The notes under the pieces are model-generated. The model was not told where the DNA came from and did no database searches. It saw only the letters and a list, made by a program, of their open reading frames with translations. A program made the position numbers and the translations under genes. Positions 1 through 7,391 of a stretch of DNA of 11,297 bases are shown here, one piece after another. The stretch covers positions 4,427-15,723 of the forward strand of contig JACPDS010000101.1 of NCBI GenBank assembly GCA_016183885.1, given 5' to 3'. This stretch comes from Armatimonadota bacterium (GTDB lineage: Bacteria > Vulcanimicrobiota > JACPDS01). The stretch's first letter is position 1. Each line of letters opens with the position of its first letter.

Positions 1-288
1 ATTGGCTAAACTAGCCGCTAAAAGAACTACTCCTTTAGCTTCTCCTACTGATAAAGCTGTGCGAATATTTTTATTAAAAAAAAGTGTTTCAATCGCTAAA
101 ATTTCCGGCTGATATCTTTTAATTAAAGAAGAGGTTTCATTAAAAATAATTTTTAAGCGCTTATCCTTAGATAAAGATTTATCTGTTTTAATGCATCCAA
201 AATTTAAAATTTCTGTTTCTTTAAAATTTCTTTTAATTAAACTATATCCGGTGGCAGCTGTGCCGGGATCAATCCCTAAAATAATCAT
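1..288 (-). CDS. ruvC: RuvC, crossover junction endodeoxyribonuclease (N-terminal part; runs off the window)
   Basis: The 96 codons visible begin MIILGIDPGTAATGYSLIKR, the standard RuvC start with the first catalytic Asp at residue 7. A second catalytic acidic residue follows at Glu67 in PEILAIE. Both positions match the numbering known for E. coli RuvC (D7, E67). The segment with NKNIRTALSVGEAKGV is also typical. The later catalytic Asp pair lies beyond position 1 and cannot be seen. RuvC resolves Holliday junctions in the RuvABC complex. The ATG (288-286) overlaps the yebC stop in an ATGA arrangement, so translation is probably coupled to yebC; the yebC-ruvC pairing is widespread in bacteria. 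The identification is firm; only completeness is unknown. Confidence 0.95.
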   Translation of the reverse strand, partial: MIILGIDPGTAATGYSLIKRNFKETEILNFGCIKTDKSLSKDKRLKIIFNETSSLIKRYQPEILAIETLFFNKNIRTALSVGEAKGVVLLAASLAN

Positions 289-1034
289 TCTATAGAAAGT
301 TCCTCTAAAATTGAACTGGGAATATCGAAATTAGCATAAATAGCTTGAACATCGTCATGATCCTCTAATACTTCCATTAATTTTAGGACTGCCGGGGCTT
401 GATTTTTATCTAAAGAAGCAATATTTTTAGCTATCATAGTAACTTCAGCCGATTCAATCTTAATTTTCTTTTCTTCTAAAGTTTGTTTTATCTTATGAAA
501 ATTCAAAGGCGCGGTAGTTATTTCATAACTATCCTCTACTTTTTTAAAATCTTCCGCTCCTATCTCTAAAGCTAAATTTAATATTTTTTCTTCTGAAACA
601 TTTTTAGCCCCCATGGTAATTAATCCTTTTTTATCAAACATCCATGCAAAACAACCGCTTTCTCCTAAATTTCCTCCATATTTAGAAAATAAATTTCTTA
701 ATTCCGCGGCGGTCCGATTGCGATTATCCGTAGCCGCTTCAATCAAAATTGCCACTCCATAAGGAGCGTAACCTTCATAGATAATTTCCAAAAGCGCGCT
801 TTCACCCGCGCCTTGAGCTTTCTCAATGGTTCTTTTAATATTTTCCTGAGGCATATTAACCCCTTTAGCTTTTAAAATGGCTAATTTTAAACGATAATTA
901 ACTTCTGGATCTCTTCCTGCTTGTTTAATTGCCATAGAAATTTCTCGAGCAATTTTGGTAAAAATTTTCCCTTTTTGAGCATCGACTTTAGATTTTTTTA
1001 CCCGAATATTATGCCATTTAGAATGACCGGACAT
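285..1034 (-). CDS. yebC: YebC/PmpR family (DUF28) protein
   Basis: The 249-residue protein starts MSGHSKWHNIRVKKSKVDAQ and continues KGKIFTKIAREI, the signature N-terminus of the YebC/TACO1 family, and has the usual family length. The internal stretch IIYEGYAPYGVAILIEAATDNRNRT is also diagnostic. Family members have been described as DNA-binding transcriptional regulators and, more recently, as ribosome-associated factors that help translate difficult proline stretches. Which role applies here cannot be seen. The ATG at 1034 is preceded by a GAGG-type SD at good spacing. The gene lies 75 nt after the MFS gene and overlaps ruvC by 4 nt at its end. The upstream gap contains a perfect AT palindrome (TTCTATATATAGAA, 1083-1096) and AT-rich promoter-like DNA, but no clear -35/-10 pair. 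Confidence 0.95.
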   Translation of the reverse strand: MSGHSKWHNIRVKKSKVDAQKGKIFTKIAREISMAIKQAGRDPEVNYRLKLAILKAKGVNMPQENIKRTIEKAQGAGESALLEIIYEGYAPYGVAILIEAATDNRNRTAAELRNLFSKYGGNLGESGCFAWMFDKKGLITMGAKNVSEEKILNLALEIGAEDFKKVEDSYEITTAPLNFHKIKQTLEEKKIKIESAEVTMIAKNIASLDKNQAPAVLKLMEVLEDHDDVQAIYANFDIPSSILEELSIE

Positions 1035-1109
1035 TTTTCAACCTCAGCCTTTTTTAAAAGTTATATTTTATACGATAATAAATTCTATATATAGAAACTC
1101 TTATCCTCT

Positions 1110-2414
1110 TTAATTTTCTGGAGGCATGCTTAATTCTTCTATAGTTTCAATACCTAATGCCGCTTCAGAAATAATACCCATTTTTAAATAAATCGGATGA
1201 ATCTCTTTCCTTAATGCCGGTAATTTTATAGCAAATAAAATAGCGCCTAAAATAACCAAACAACCGCTTGCAAATAAAGTATTCTGAGCTCCTAGTTTGC
1301 CTGCAAGACTGCCTGCAAGTAAACTGCCGAAAGGAGCTATCCCTATAAATGCCATAGCATATATGCTCATTACACGTCCGCGCTTGTCATCGTCTATAAT
1401 TGTCTGCAAAATTGTAGCGCTTGATGCCATTTGCATTATCATGCCTAAACCTATTAATAACATCAATAATAAAGAAATCCATAAAAATCTTGATAAAGAA
1501 AAAAGAATAAGGCCTATGCCAAAAACTCCCGCGGCAAGAGGAATAATTTTAGCCTGTCCAAAAACACTTTTTAAAAATGCCATATAAATAGCCCCGATCA
1601 AAGCGCCAACACCTGCGGCGCCCATGAGAAAACCAAGAGTATGTGGTCCTCCATGAAGAATTTCTTTTGCAAAAACAGGCATAAGCACTGTATAAGGCAT
1701 CCCCATCAAACTTACAAGCGCAAGCAACAATATAATAATTCTAATCGGAGCAAAACTAAATGCATAAATAAATCCATCTTTTAAATCCTGAAATACATAT
1801 TTATTTTGCATTTTTACTTCTCTTGGAGAAATCTTCATTAAAAATAAAGCCGCAATAACTGCAAGATAACTTATAGCGTTAATTAAAAAACATAAACCTT
1901 CTCCTACATTAGCAATTAGTACGCCGGCTATTACAGGTCCAATTAAACGCGCGCTGTTAAACATTGCGGAATTTAAAGCAATTGCATTTCCTAAATCCTC
2001 TTTTTTCCTAACCATTTCTACAAGAAGAGATCCGCGCGCTGGTATATCAAAGGCGGTAATTATACTAAAAAATACACTTAAAAATATAATATACCAGATA
2101 TGAATATTTCCAGTCATAACCAATAAAGCTAAAATAAAAGCCTGTATCATGGAAAGAATCTGAGTTATAATCAAGATATGATGTCTATTAAACCTGTCTG
2201 CAACAACGCCCGCAAAAGGCGTTAAAATAAATGCGGGAAGCTGGCCTGCAAATCCAACTATGCCAAGCAAAAATGCTGAACCGGTTAACCGGTACACCAG
2301 CCAGCTCATAGCAATTCCCTGCATCCAGGTGCCGATTAAAGAAATGCTTTGTCCAAACCAAAAAAGACGATAATTTCTGTATTGAAATGCCCGAAGAAAA
2401 AATTTAATACTCAC
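1110..2414 (-). CDS. MFS transporter, MFS_3/EntS-like drug or siderophore exporter family
   Basis: A 434-residue hydrophobic protein with about 12 predicted membrane segments. It begins with the amphipathic RAFQYRNYRLFWFGQSIS typical of the MFS_3 (EntS-like) group. Motif A is visible as GVVADRFNRHHI at residues 69-80, in the loop between helices 2 and 3. The central GMPYTVLMPVFAKEILHGG is also characteristic of this group. Such proteins are proton-coupled effluxers; the substrate cannot be told. The start is GTG (2414-2412) without a clear SD. Leucine codons look unlike those of the neighbours: in the sampled stretch 1681-1740 the six Leu codons are TTG or CTT and none is TTA, whereas asnS uses mostly TTA. 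This suggests horizontal acquisition. A structured 74-bp element precedes the gene at 2476-2549. Confidence 0.88.
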   Translation of the reverse strand: MSIKFFLRAFQYRNYRLFWFGQSISLIGTWMQGIAMSWLVYRLTGSAFLLGIVGFAGQLPAFILTPFAGVVADRFNRHHILIITQILSMIQAFILALLVMTGNIHIWYIIFLSVFFSIITAFDIPARGSLLVEMVRKKEDLGNAIALNSAMFNSARLIGPVIAGVLIANVGEGLCFLINAISYLAVIAALFLMKISPREVKMQNKYVFQDLKDGFIYAFSFAPIRIIILLLALVSLMGMPYTVLMPVFAKEILHGGPHTLGFLMGAAGVGALIGAIYMAFLKSVFGQAKIIPLAAGVFGIGLILFSLSRFLWISLLLMLLIGLGMIMQMASSATILQTIIDDDKRGRVMSIYAMAFIGIAPFGSLLAGSLAGKLGAQNTLFASGCLVILGAILFAIKLPALRKEIHPIYLKMGIISEAALGIETIEELSMPPEN

Positions 2415-2475
2415 TTCGAGTTATTAGAAATATTTACAATATATTTATTCGATTCCACTTAATCTTTATTTGAAA

Positions 2476-2549
2476 ATATAAACCCCCTCCCTTAAAGGCT
2501 CGGCACTTTGTAACTTTCGCTCTGATGTATCGCCAGGTCGGGTTTATAT
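2476..2549 (-). other. 74-bp element closed by a perfect 10-bp inverted repeat (candidate leader RNA or mini-repeat)
   Basis: ATATAAACCC (2476-2485) and GGGTTTATAT (2540-2549) are perfect inverted repeats, enclosing 54 bp of roughly half G+C in an otherwise AT-rich region. Read on the minus strand it lies between the asnS stop and the MFS start, so it could form a closing stem of a 5' leader RNA, with internal GGC/GCC and CCUUUAAGG pairing possible. I recognise no known riboswitch consensus. It could equally be a small mobile palindromic repeat. No U-tract follows the stem, so it is not a simple intrinsic terminator. Confidence 0.45.
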
Positions 2550-2565
2550 AAATTCTATTTTCCTA

Positions 2566-3858
2566 TTACGGATAAAGACGAGTAAGCATTCTTGGGAAAG
2601 GAATTGATTCTCTTACATGTTCTAATCCGCAAATCCAGCTAAGACATCTTTCTATTCCCATCCCAAATCCTGAGTGAGGAACTGAACCATACGAACGTAA
2701 ATCTAAATACCATTTATAAGCTTCTTCATTCAAATTATGGGCTTTTATTTTTCCCTTTAAAATTTCTAAATTATCTTCTCGTTCTCCCCCTCCGATAATT
2801 TCGCCATATCCTTCAGGAGCTAATAAATCAGAAGCTAAAGCTAATTCAGGCTTAAGATTATCCTGTTTCATATAAAAAGCCTTGCAGATGGCGGGAAAAT
2901 GGCTGACGAAAAACGGTTTATCAAAATTTTCCGCTAAAATTGTTTCATCTCCTCCTCCAAAATCTCCTCCCCATTTAAAATCTATCCCGGATTTTCTTAA
3001 AATTTCTAAAGCTTCATCATAAGAAATTCTGGGAAAAGGAGGAATAACTTTTTTAAGAGGCTCTAAATTTCTACCCAAAAAAATTAATTCTTTTTCCAAT
3101 TTAGATAAAATTCGCTGTATAATAAAACTTATAAAATTTTCTTGAATCTGCATATTTTCTTCCAGGCGGCAAAAAGCAATCTCTGGTTCAATCATCCAAA
3201 ATTCCATTAAATGACGGCGGGTTTTAGATTTTTCTGCTCTAAAAGTTGGTCCGAAACAATAAACTTTACCAAAAGCCATAGCCGCAGCTTCATTATATAA
3301 TTGTCCAGATTGACTAAGATAAGCATCTTCTCCAAAATAATCAGTTTTAAATAAAGTAGTTGTATCCTCACAACTAGACGGGGTTAAAATAGGGGCATCT
3401 ATTAAGACATAATCTTCTTTATCAAAATAATCCCTGGAAGCTTTTATAAGTTCGGAGCGAATTTTTAAAATTGCCTGCTGGCGTAAAGAACGCAGCCATA
3501 AATGACGATGGTCCATTAAAAAATCTGTTCCATGTTCTTTTGGAGAAATAGGATAATCTAAAGAAATTTGAATAATTTTTAAATCTTTTAAAATTATTTC
3601 AATTCCACCCGGAGAACGCGGCTCTTTTTTTACTATTCCAATAATTTCACAAGAAGATTCCTGGGTAATTTTTTCTGATGCTTCAAATATTTCAGGAGAT
3701 ATATCATTTTTAGAAACTATTACTTGAACAATTCCCGTTCCGTCTCTAATAATAAGAAAGAAAATTTTACCGCTGGAACGTTTATTATATAACCACCCGC
3801 AAATTTTTACTTCTTTGCCTTCATATAAAGCTAAATCTTTAATAAAAACTCTATGCAT
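2566..3858 (-). CDS. asnS: Asparagine--tRNA ligase
   Basis: Class II aminoacyl-tRNA synthetase charging tRNA-Asn, 430 residues from the start chosen. The N-terminal OB-fold anticodon-binding domain is seen in VKICGWLYNKRSSGKIFFLI followed by RDGTGIVQV. The catalytic core carries motif 2 as FRAEKSKTRRHLMEFWMIEPE and motif 3 as GFGMGIERCLSWICGLEHVR close to the C-terminus. RHLMEFWMIEPE and PHSGFGMGIER favour AsnRS over AspRS. The frame stays open up to a TTG at 3909, but those 17 extra codons lie partly inside the palindromic repeat at 3898-4025 and are not family-like. The ATG at 3858 (MHRVFIKDLALYEGKEVK) fits the family start. Neither candidate has a strong SD. Confidence 0.93.
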   Translation of the reverse strand: MHRVFIKDLALYEGKEVKICGWLYNKRSSGKIFFLIIRDGTGIVQVIVSKNDISPEIFEASEKITQESSCEIIGIVKKEPRSPGGIEIILKDLKIIQISLDYPISPKEHGTDFLMDHRHLWLRSLRQQAILKIRSELIKASRDYFDKEDYVLIDAPILTPSSCEDTTTLFKTDYFGEDAYLSQSGQLYNEAAAMAFGKVYCFGPTFRAEKSKTRRHLMEFWMIEPEIAFCRLEENMQIQENFISFIIQRILSKLEKELIFLGRNLEPLKKVIPPFPRISYDEALEILRKSGIDFKWGGDFGGGDETILAENFDKPFFVSHFPAICKAFYMKQDNLKPELALASDLLAPEGYGEIIGGGEREDNLEILKGKIKAHNLNEEAYKWYLDLRSYGSVPHSGFGMGIERCLSWICGLEHVRESIPFPRMLTRLYP

Positions 3859-3897
3859 TGTTTTTAAAATTCTTGCATCTTTCTTTTTAAAATAGAA

Positions 3898-4025
3898 GGA
3901 GATGTCCAAAAATATAACTTGTCGTCTTAATCGATACCCCGCCGACGGGGCGGGGCTGGCTTAAGCGTCCCGATGTTGCATCGGGACTACAAATTAAGCC
4001 CCTACCCTCCTTTTTGGATCTCCCC
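3898..4025 (+). repeat. MITE-like palindromic repeat, copy A
   Basis: A 128-bp GC-rich element between gdhA and asnS. Its ends are imperfect terminal inverted repeats: GGAGATGTCCAAAAA at 3898 against the reverse complement of the right end, GGGGAGATCCAAAAAGG (one 2-nt indel). Inside are a small hairpin CCCCG-CCGA-CGGGG (3937-3950) and a perfect 9-bp hairpin GTCCCGATG/CATCGGGAC (3967-3987) with a 3-nt loop. A second, inverted copy lies at 10997-11155. The two share the outer 65 nt with five substitutions (all transitions) and short indels, and also share TACAAATTAAGC near the distal end. It encodes nothing; it resembles a non-autonomous mobile element or REP-type repeat. Confidence 0.8.
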
Positions 4026-4030
4026 TATGT

Positions 4031-4048
4031 TAAAATTTATAAATTTTA
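4031..4048. repeat. 18-bp AT-only perfect palindrome just after gdhA
   Basis: TAAAATTTATAAATTTTA reads the same on both strands and begins 3 nt beyond the gdhA stop codon. It could fold into a weak hairpin in the gdhA transcript. There is no following U-tract, so a terminator role is doubtful, and AT-only palindromes are common in DNA of this composition. Confidence 0.3.
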
Positions 4049-4050
4049 TT

Positions 4051-5325
4051 TTACGGAAATATTCCTCTTAGATTAATTGCTTCCGCTACTCTTCCCACCG
4101 CTAAAATATAAGCCGCAGTTCTCATATCGCATTTATATTTTTGAGAAATTTCTAAAACACTCCTAAAGGCTTTGGTCATAATCTCTTTTAATTTATTATT
4201 TACTTGTTCTTCATTCCAAAAATTTGCTTGAAGATCTTGAATCCATTCAAAATAAGATACAGTTACTCCGCCGGCATTGGCTAAAATATCCGGCAAAATC
4301 ATAACTTTATTCTTAAATAACATTTCATCTGCTTCCGGAGTAGTAGGACCGTTAGCCGCTTCAGCGATAATCTTCGCTTTAATATGATTGGCATTCTTCT
4401 TTGTAATTACATTTTCTAAAGCCGCGGGAACTAAAATATCGCATGGCAATTCTAAAAGCTCTTCATTAGTAATTTTCTTGGATTGATTATAGCCTGCCAC
4501 TGTTCCGGTTTCTTTTTTATAATTTAAAAGTTTAGAAATATCAAGTCCATTTTCATCATATATTCCGCCTTTAGAATCACTTACAGCAATTACCCTGCAG
4601 CCTTCTTTTTCTAATAAATCAGCGGCAATAGAACCGGCATTCCCAAAGCCTTGAACTACGGCTTTGACGCCTTTTAAACTTATCTTTAAATTTTTAACCG
4701 CTTCTTCAATAATATAGACGCATCCTCGAGCTGTAGCTTCATTTCTGCCTTCCGAACCTCCAATACTAATTGGTTTGCCGGTTACAACTCCGGGCACTGA
4801 ATATCCTTTATTCATGCTATAAGTATCCATAATCCAAGCCATTACTTGGGGATTAGTATAAACATCGGGAGCGGGAATATCTCTCTCAGGGCCGATGATA
4901 ATACTGATTTCTGAGGCATAACGACGGGTAAGTCTTTCTAATTCGCCTAAAGACATTTCTTTAGGATTACAAATTACTCCGCCTTTAGCTCCTCCATAAG
5001 GAATCGCTACCACAGCGCATTTCCACGTCATCCACATTGCTAAAGCTTTTACTTCGTCTAAAGTAACATCGGGATGATATCTAATTCCTCCTTTGGCAGG
5101 ACCGCGAGCAGTGTTATGTTGAACGCGATATCCGGTAAAAACCTTTATCGTTCCATTATCCATTTTTACAGGGAAAGAAACTTCTAGAATTCTCTTAGGA
5201 CTCTTTAATATTTCATGAATATTCTTATCTAAGTTCATCTTTTTGGCTACTAAACTTAATTGTTCTAAAGCTACTTCCCAAATATTATTTGAAATTTTTG
5301 ATTCTTCTTTTTGAGCCACTTTCAT
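4051..5325 (-). CDS. gdhA: Glutamate dehydrogenase
   Basis: A 424-residue hexameric-type glutamate dehydrogenase, interconverting glutamate with 2-oxoglutarate and ammonia using NAD(P). Substrate-site residues are visible: Lys78 in GPAKGG, Lys102 in TWKCAVV, the catalytic-type Lys114 in PYGGAKGG, and Asp154 in DIPAPDV. The Rossmann domain has VVQGFGNAGS (G226-G228-G231) and VSDSKGG at the end of the second strand (Asp250). Cofactor preference cannot be decided from this. Length and sequence resemble the small GDH-I/II type of thermophiles and anaerobes, suggesting peptide or amino-acid metabolism. The ATG at 5325 is preceded by an excellent SD (AAGGAGG, 7 nt away). A candidate promoter sits at 5360-5387, so it may be transcribed independently of rimO. 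Confidence 0.95.
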   Translation of the reverse strand: MKVAQKEESKISNNIWEVALEQLSLVAKKMNLDKNIHEILKSPKRILEVSFPVKMDNGTIKVFTGYRVQHNTARGPAKGGIRYHPDVTLDEVKALAMWMTWKCAVVAIPYGGAKGGVICNPKEMSLGELERLTRRYASEISIIIGPERDIPAPDVYTNPQVMAWIMDTYSMNKGYSVPGVVTGKPISIGGSEGRNEATARGCVYIIEEAVKNLKISLKGVKAVVQGFGNAGSIAADLLEKEGCRVIAVSDSKGGIYDENGLDISKLLNYKKETGTVAGYNQSKKITNEELLELPCDILVPAALENVITKKNANHIKAKIIAEAANGPTTPEADEMLFKNKVMILPDILANAGGVTVSYFEWIQDLQANFWNEEQVNNKLKEIMTKAFRSVLEISQKYKCDMRTAAYILAVGRVAEAINLRGIFP

Positions 5326-5359
5326 TTTATCCTCCTTAGTGTTAAAGTTAAACTCAGAA

Positions 5360-5387
5360 TTTATAGATTATAAATTTCAAATCTCAA
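5360..5387 (-). promoter_or_regulatory. Candidate sigma70-type promoter of gdhA
   Basis: On the minus strand TTGAGA (5387-5382) and TATAAA (5365-5360) are separated by 16 nt. The predicted transcript would start near 5353 and give a leader of about 28 nt carrying the strong gdhA SD. Matches to consensus are 4/6 and 5/6. The region is very AT-rich, so chance is a real alternative. Confidence 0.4.
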
Positions 5388-5435
5388 ATTTATTTATCCC
5401 CCTTTCTTTTTTTAAAAAATTACTACGTTAGTTTA

Positions 5436-6737
5436 TTAAGCCGCCAAACGACCAATTAAATCATATATCTTAGATTTAATAATTTTCACCCTAACAAAGT
5501 TTCCTGGCGGAATATGACAATTCGGCAAATAAACTAATCCATCAACTTCAGGAGCATCGCGGTAAGTTCTCCCCAGCGTTCCTTGTTTTAAATTCTCTTC
5601 GGTCAAAATTTCCAATTCTTTATTAATTAAAGAAGAATTTACTTGATAGGAAATTCGTTGTTGTAATTCCATTAATTTCTTATAACGATCTTTTTTTATT
5701 TTTTCCGGGATTTGTTCTTTAATATTAAAGGCTTCTGTTCCTTCTTCATTGGAATAAATAAATGCTCCTAAATGTTCGAACTTAGTTTCTTCTATAAAAT
5801 TCAGCATCAGTTTAAAATCTAAATCGTTTTCTCCGGGAAAACCTGCTATAAAAGTAGTCCTTAAAACCACTTCTTTAATTTTTCTTCTAATTTTATCAAT
5901 TAACTTTTTTATCTTTAATGGCTCGCTTAAACGCCTCATTTTAGTTAAAATTTTAGAACTTATATGCTGTAAAGGCATATCTAAATATTTGCAGATTTTT
6001 TCTTGTTTATTGATAGTTTCTAAAAGTTCATCATTAATTGATGACGGATAAATATATAAAATTCTAATCCATCTTAATTCTTTAATTTTACATAAATTAT
6101 TTAATAATTCATTTAAAGCCCTCCTATGATATAAATCTATTCCATAACTAGCAGTATCTTGAGCAACTAAATTAATCTCCTTTACGCCGGAAGCTACTAA
6201 TCTCTTAGCCTCATTAATTAATTTATCTTTGGGAATACTGCGATATTTTCCTCTAAGTTTAGGAATAATACAAAAGCTGCACGTATAATTACAGCCTTCG
6301 GCAATTTTTAAATAAGCCCAATGTTGAGGAGTTAACAAGATTTCCTTAAAATAAGTTTTCTCTTTTAATTTTAACTTAAAATTAAATTTTAAATAATTTA
6401 AAATATTTTCAAAATTTTCTTTTTTATCTCCGCAGCCTGCCCAAAAATCTACTTCTGGAATTTCCTTTTGAATAGTTCCGGCATATCTTTGAGATAAACA
6501 TCCTAAAACAACTAAAGCTTTGCATTTATTTTTTTTATATTGAGCAATCTTTAAAATCGCTTCTATAGATTCTTTCTTAGCCTCTTTAATAAAAGCGCAA
6601 GTATTAACCAAAATAACTTCCGCATCTTCGGGAGAAGTTATAGTTAATCCATTCATCTGGATTAGATTTAAAATTTTTTGTGAATCAGCTAAATTCTTAG
6701 AACAACCTAAGGTAATCATGCTAAACTTATTAAGCAA
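5436..6737 (-). CDS. rimO: Ribosomal protein S12 methylthiotransferase RimO
   Basis: Radical-SAM methylthiotransferase of 433 residues that adds a methylthio group to an Asp of ribosomal protein S12. The N-terminal UPF0004 domain carries the auxiliary-cluster cysteines C12 (LGCSKNLADSQ), C47 (VNTCAFIKEAKKES) and C80 (LGCLSQR). The radical-SAM cluster is C149-x3-C153-x2-C156 (CNYTCSFC). A C-terminal TRAM-like segment follows (about 365-433). GCSKNLADS and AFIKEAKKESIE favour RimO over MiaB or MtaB. The start is TTG at 6737, supported by AAGGAG at about 9-nt spacing; the ATG six codons further in lies too far from that SD. It overlaps scpB by 8 nt, so the two are probably translationally coupled. 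Confidence 0.92.
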   Translation of the reverse strand: MLNKFSMITLGCSKNLADSQKILNLIQMNGLTITSPEDAEVILVNTCAFIKEAKKESIEAILKIAQYKKNKCKALVVLGCLSQRYAGTIQKEIPEVDFWAGCGDKKENFENILNYLKFNFKLKLKEKTYFKEILLTPQHWAYLKIAEGCNYTCSFCIIPKLRGKYRSIPKDKLINEAKRLVASGVKEINLVAQDTASYGIDLYHRRALNELLNNLCKIKELRWIRILYIYPSSINDELLETINKQEKICKYLDMPLQHISSKILTKMRRLSEPLKIKKLIDKIRRKIKEVVLRTTFIAGFPGENDLDFKLMLNFIEETKFEHLGAFIYSNEEGTEAFNIKEQIPEKIKKDRYKKLMELQQRISYQVNSSLINKELEILTEENLKQGTLGRTYRDAPEVDGLVYLPNCHIPPGNFVRVKIIKSKIYDLIGRLAA

Positions 6738-7266
6738 TTTGATTATCTCCTTCTAATTGCCCCATCGCCGGCAAATCATTTAAACTATTTAATGCAAAAT
6801 ATCTTAAAAATTCGGAAGTTGTCCCATATAAAGTTGGTTTCCCAATTATTTGGGCTTTCCCTGCTTCTTTAATTAACTTTTTTTCTAATAAATTATTTAT
6901 AATTTTATCTACATTTACTCCTCTTAAATCTTCAATCTGGGCTCGGGTAATAGGTTGTTTATAAGCAATAATAGCTAAAGTTTCTAAAGCAGCTTTAGAA
7001 AAATTTTGATAGTGAATATTTTTATAAAGCTTTTCAATATAAGGAGCAAAAATTGAATTAGCAACCAGTTGATATCCTTGCGCTATTTCAATTAATTGTA
7101 TTCCTCTTTCTTTTAAATCATTCTTTAATTCTTCTAAAGAAGAAAGAATTAAAACGGCATCTAATTTAGTAATATCTTCTAATTCCTTTAAAGATAAAGA
7201 TTTAGAAGAAGCAAATAAAATTGCTTCTAAAATTAATTTAGGTGAAAAATTCTCTGTCATTATCAT
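6730..7266 (-). CDS. scpB: Segregation and condensation protein B (ScpB)
   Basis: A 178-residue ScpB, the winged-helix partner of ScpA and SMC in bacterial condensin, acting in chromosome segregation. Family signatures are LILEAILFASSKSLSLKEL at the start, GYQLVAN in the middle, LETLAIIAYKQPITRAQIEDLRGVN at residues 93-117, and the second winged helix ending GKPTLYGTTSEFLRYF. Length is normal. The ATG at 7266 has no obvious SD; an alternative ATG lies two codons in. scpA is not next to it on this side, which is less usual since scpA and scpB are often adjacent. It is the first gene of the minus-strand run and diverges from the zinc-ribbon gene across 125 bp. Confidence 0.93.
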   Translation of the reverse strand: MIMTENFSPKLILEAILFASSKSLSLKELEDITKLDAVLILSSLEELKNDLKERGIQLIEIAQGYQLVANSIFAPYIEKLYKNIHYQNFSKAALETLAIIAYKQPITRAQIEDLRGVNVDKIINNLLEKKLIKEAGKAQIIGKPTLYGTTSEFLRYFALNSLNDLPAMGQLEGDNQIA

Positions 7267-7303
7267 AGAATAATGTAGAAAAATTTCATCTTTTTAAATA
7301 AAA

Positions 7304-7383
7304 ATCCTGCTTAAAAATTAAAAAGGTATTTCAAATAATTAAATAGAATTTTATTTAAAAGTAAAAAAATAAAAAGGCAGGAT
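7304..7383. promoter_or_regulatory. Divergent intergenic region with a spaced 7-bp inverted repeat
   Basis: Between scpB and the zinc-ribbon gene the sequence is almost all A and T, apart from ATCCTGC (7304-7310) and its inverted counterpart GCAGGAT (7377-7383). The right arm includes the SD (AGGA) of the plus-strand gene. The arms could pair in DNA or RNA or be operator half-sites, but 7 bp over an 80-bp span may be chance. I see no convincing -35/-10 pair for either gene. Confidence 0.25.
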
Positions 7384-7391
7384 AATTAGTT

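Noticed and set aside
1083..1096. Palindrome TTCTATATATAGAA between the MFS gene and yebC
   Set aside because: AT-only, short and without a T-run; expected by chance in such DNA.
1297..1587. 96-codon plus-strand ORF
   Set aside because: It is antisense within the well-supported MFS gene, low in complexity, without SD or family resemblance: a shadow frame.
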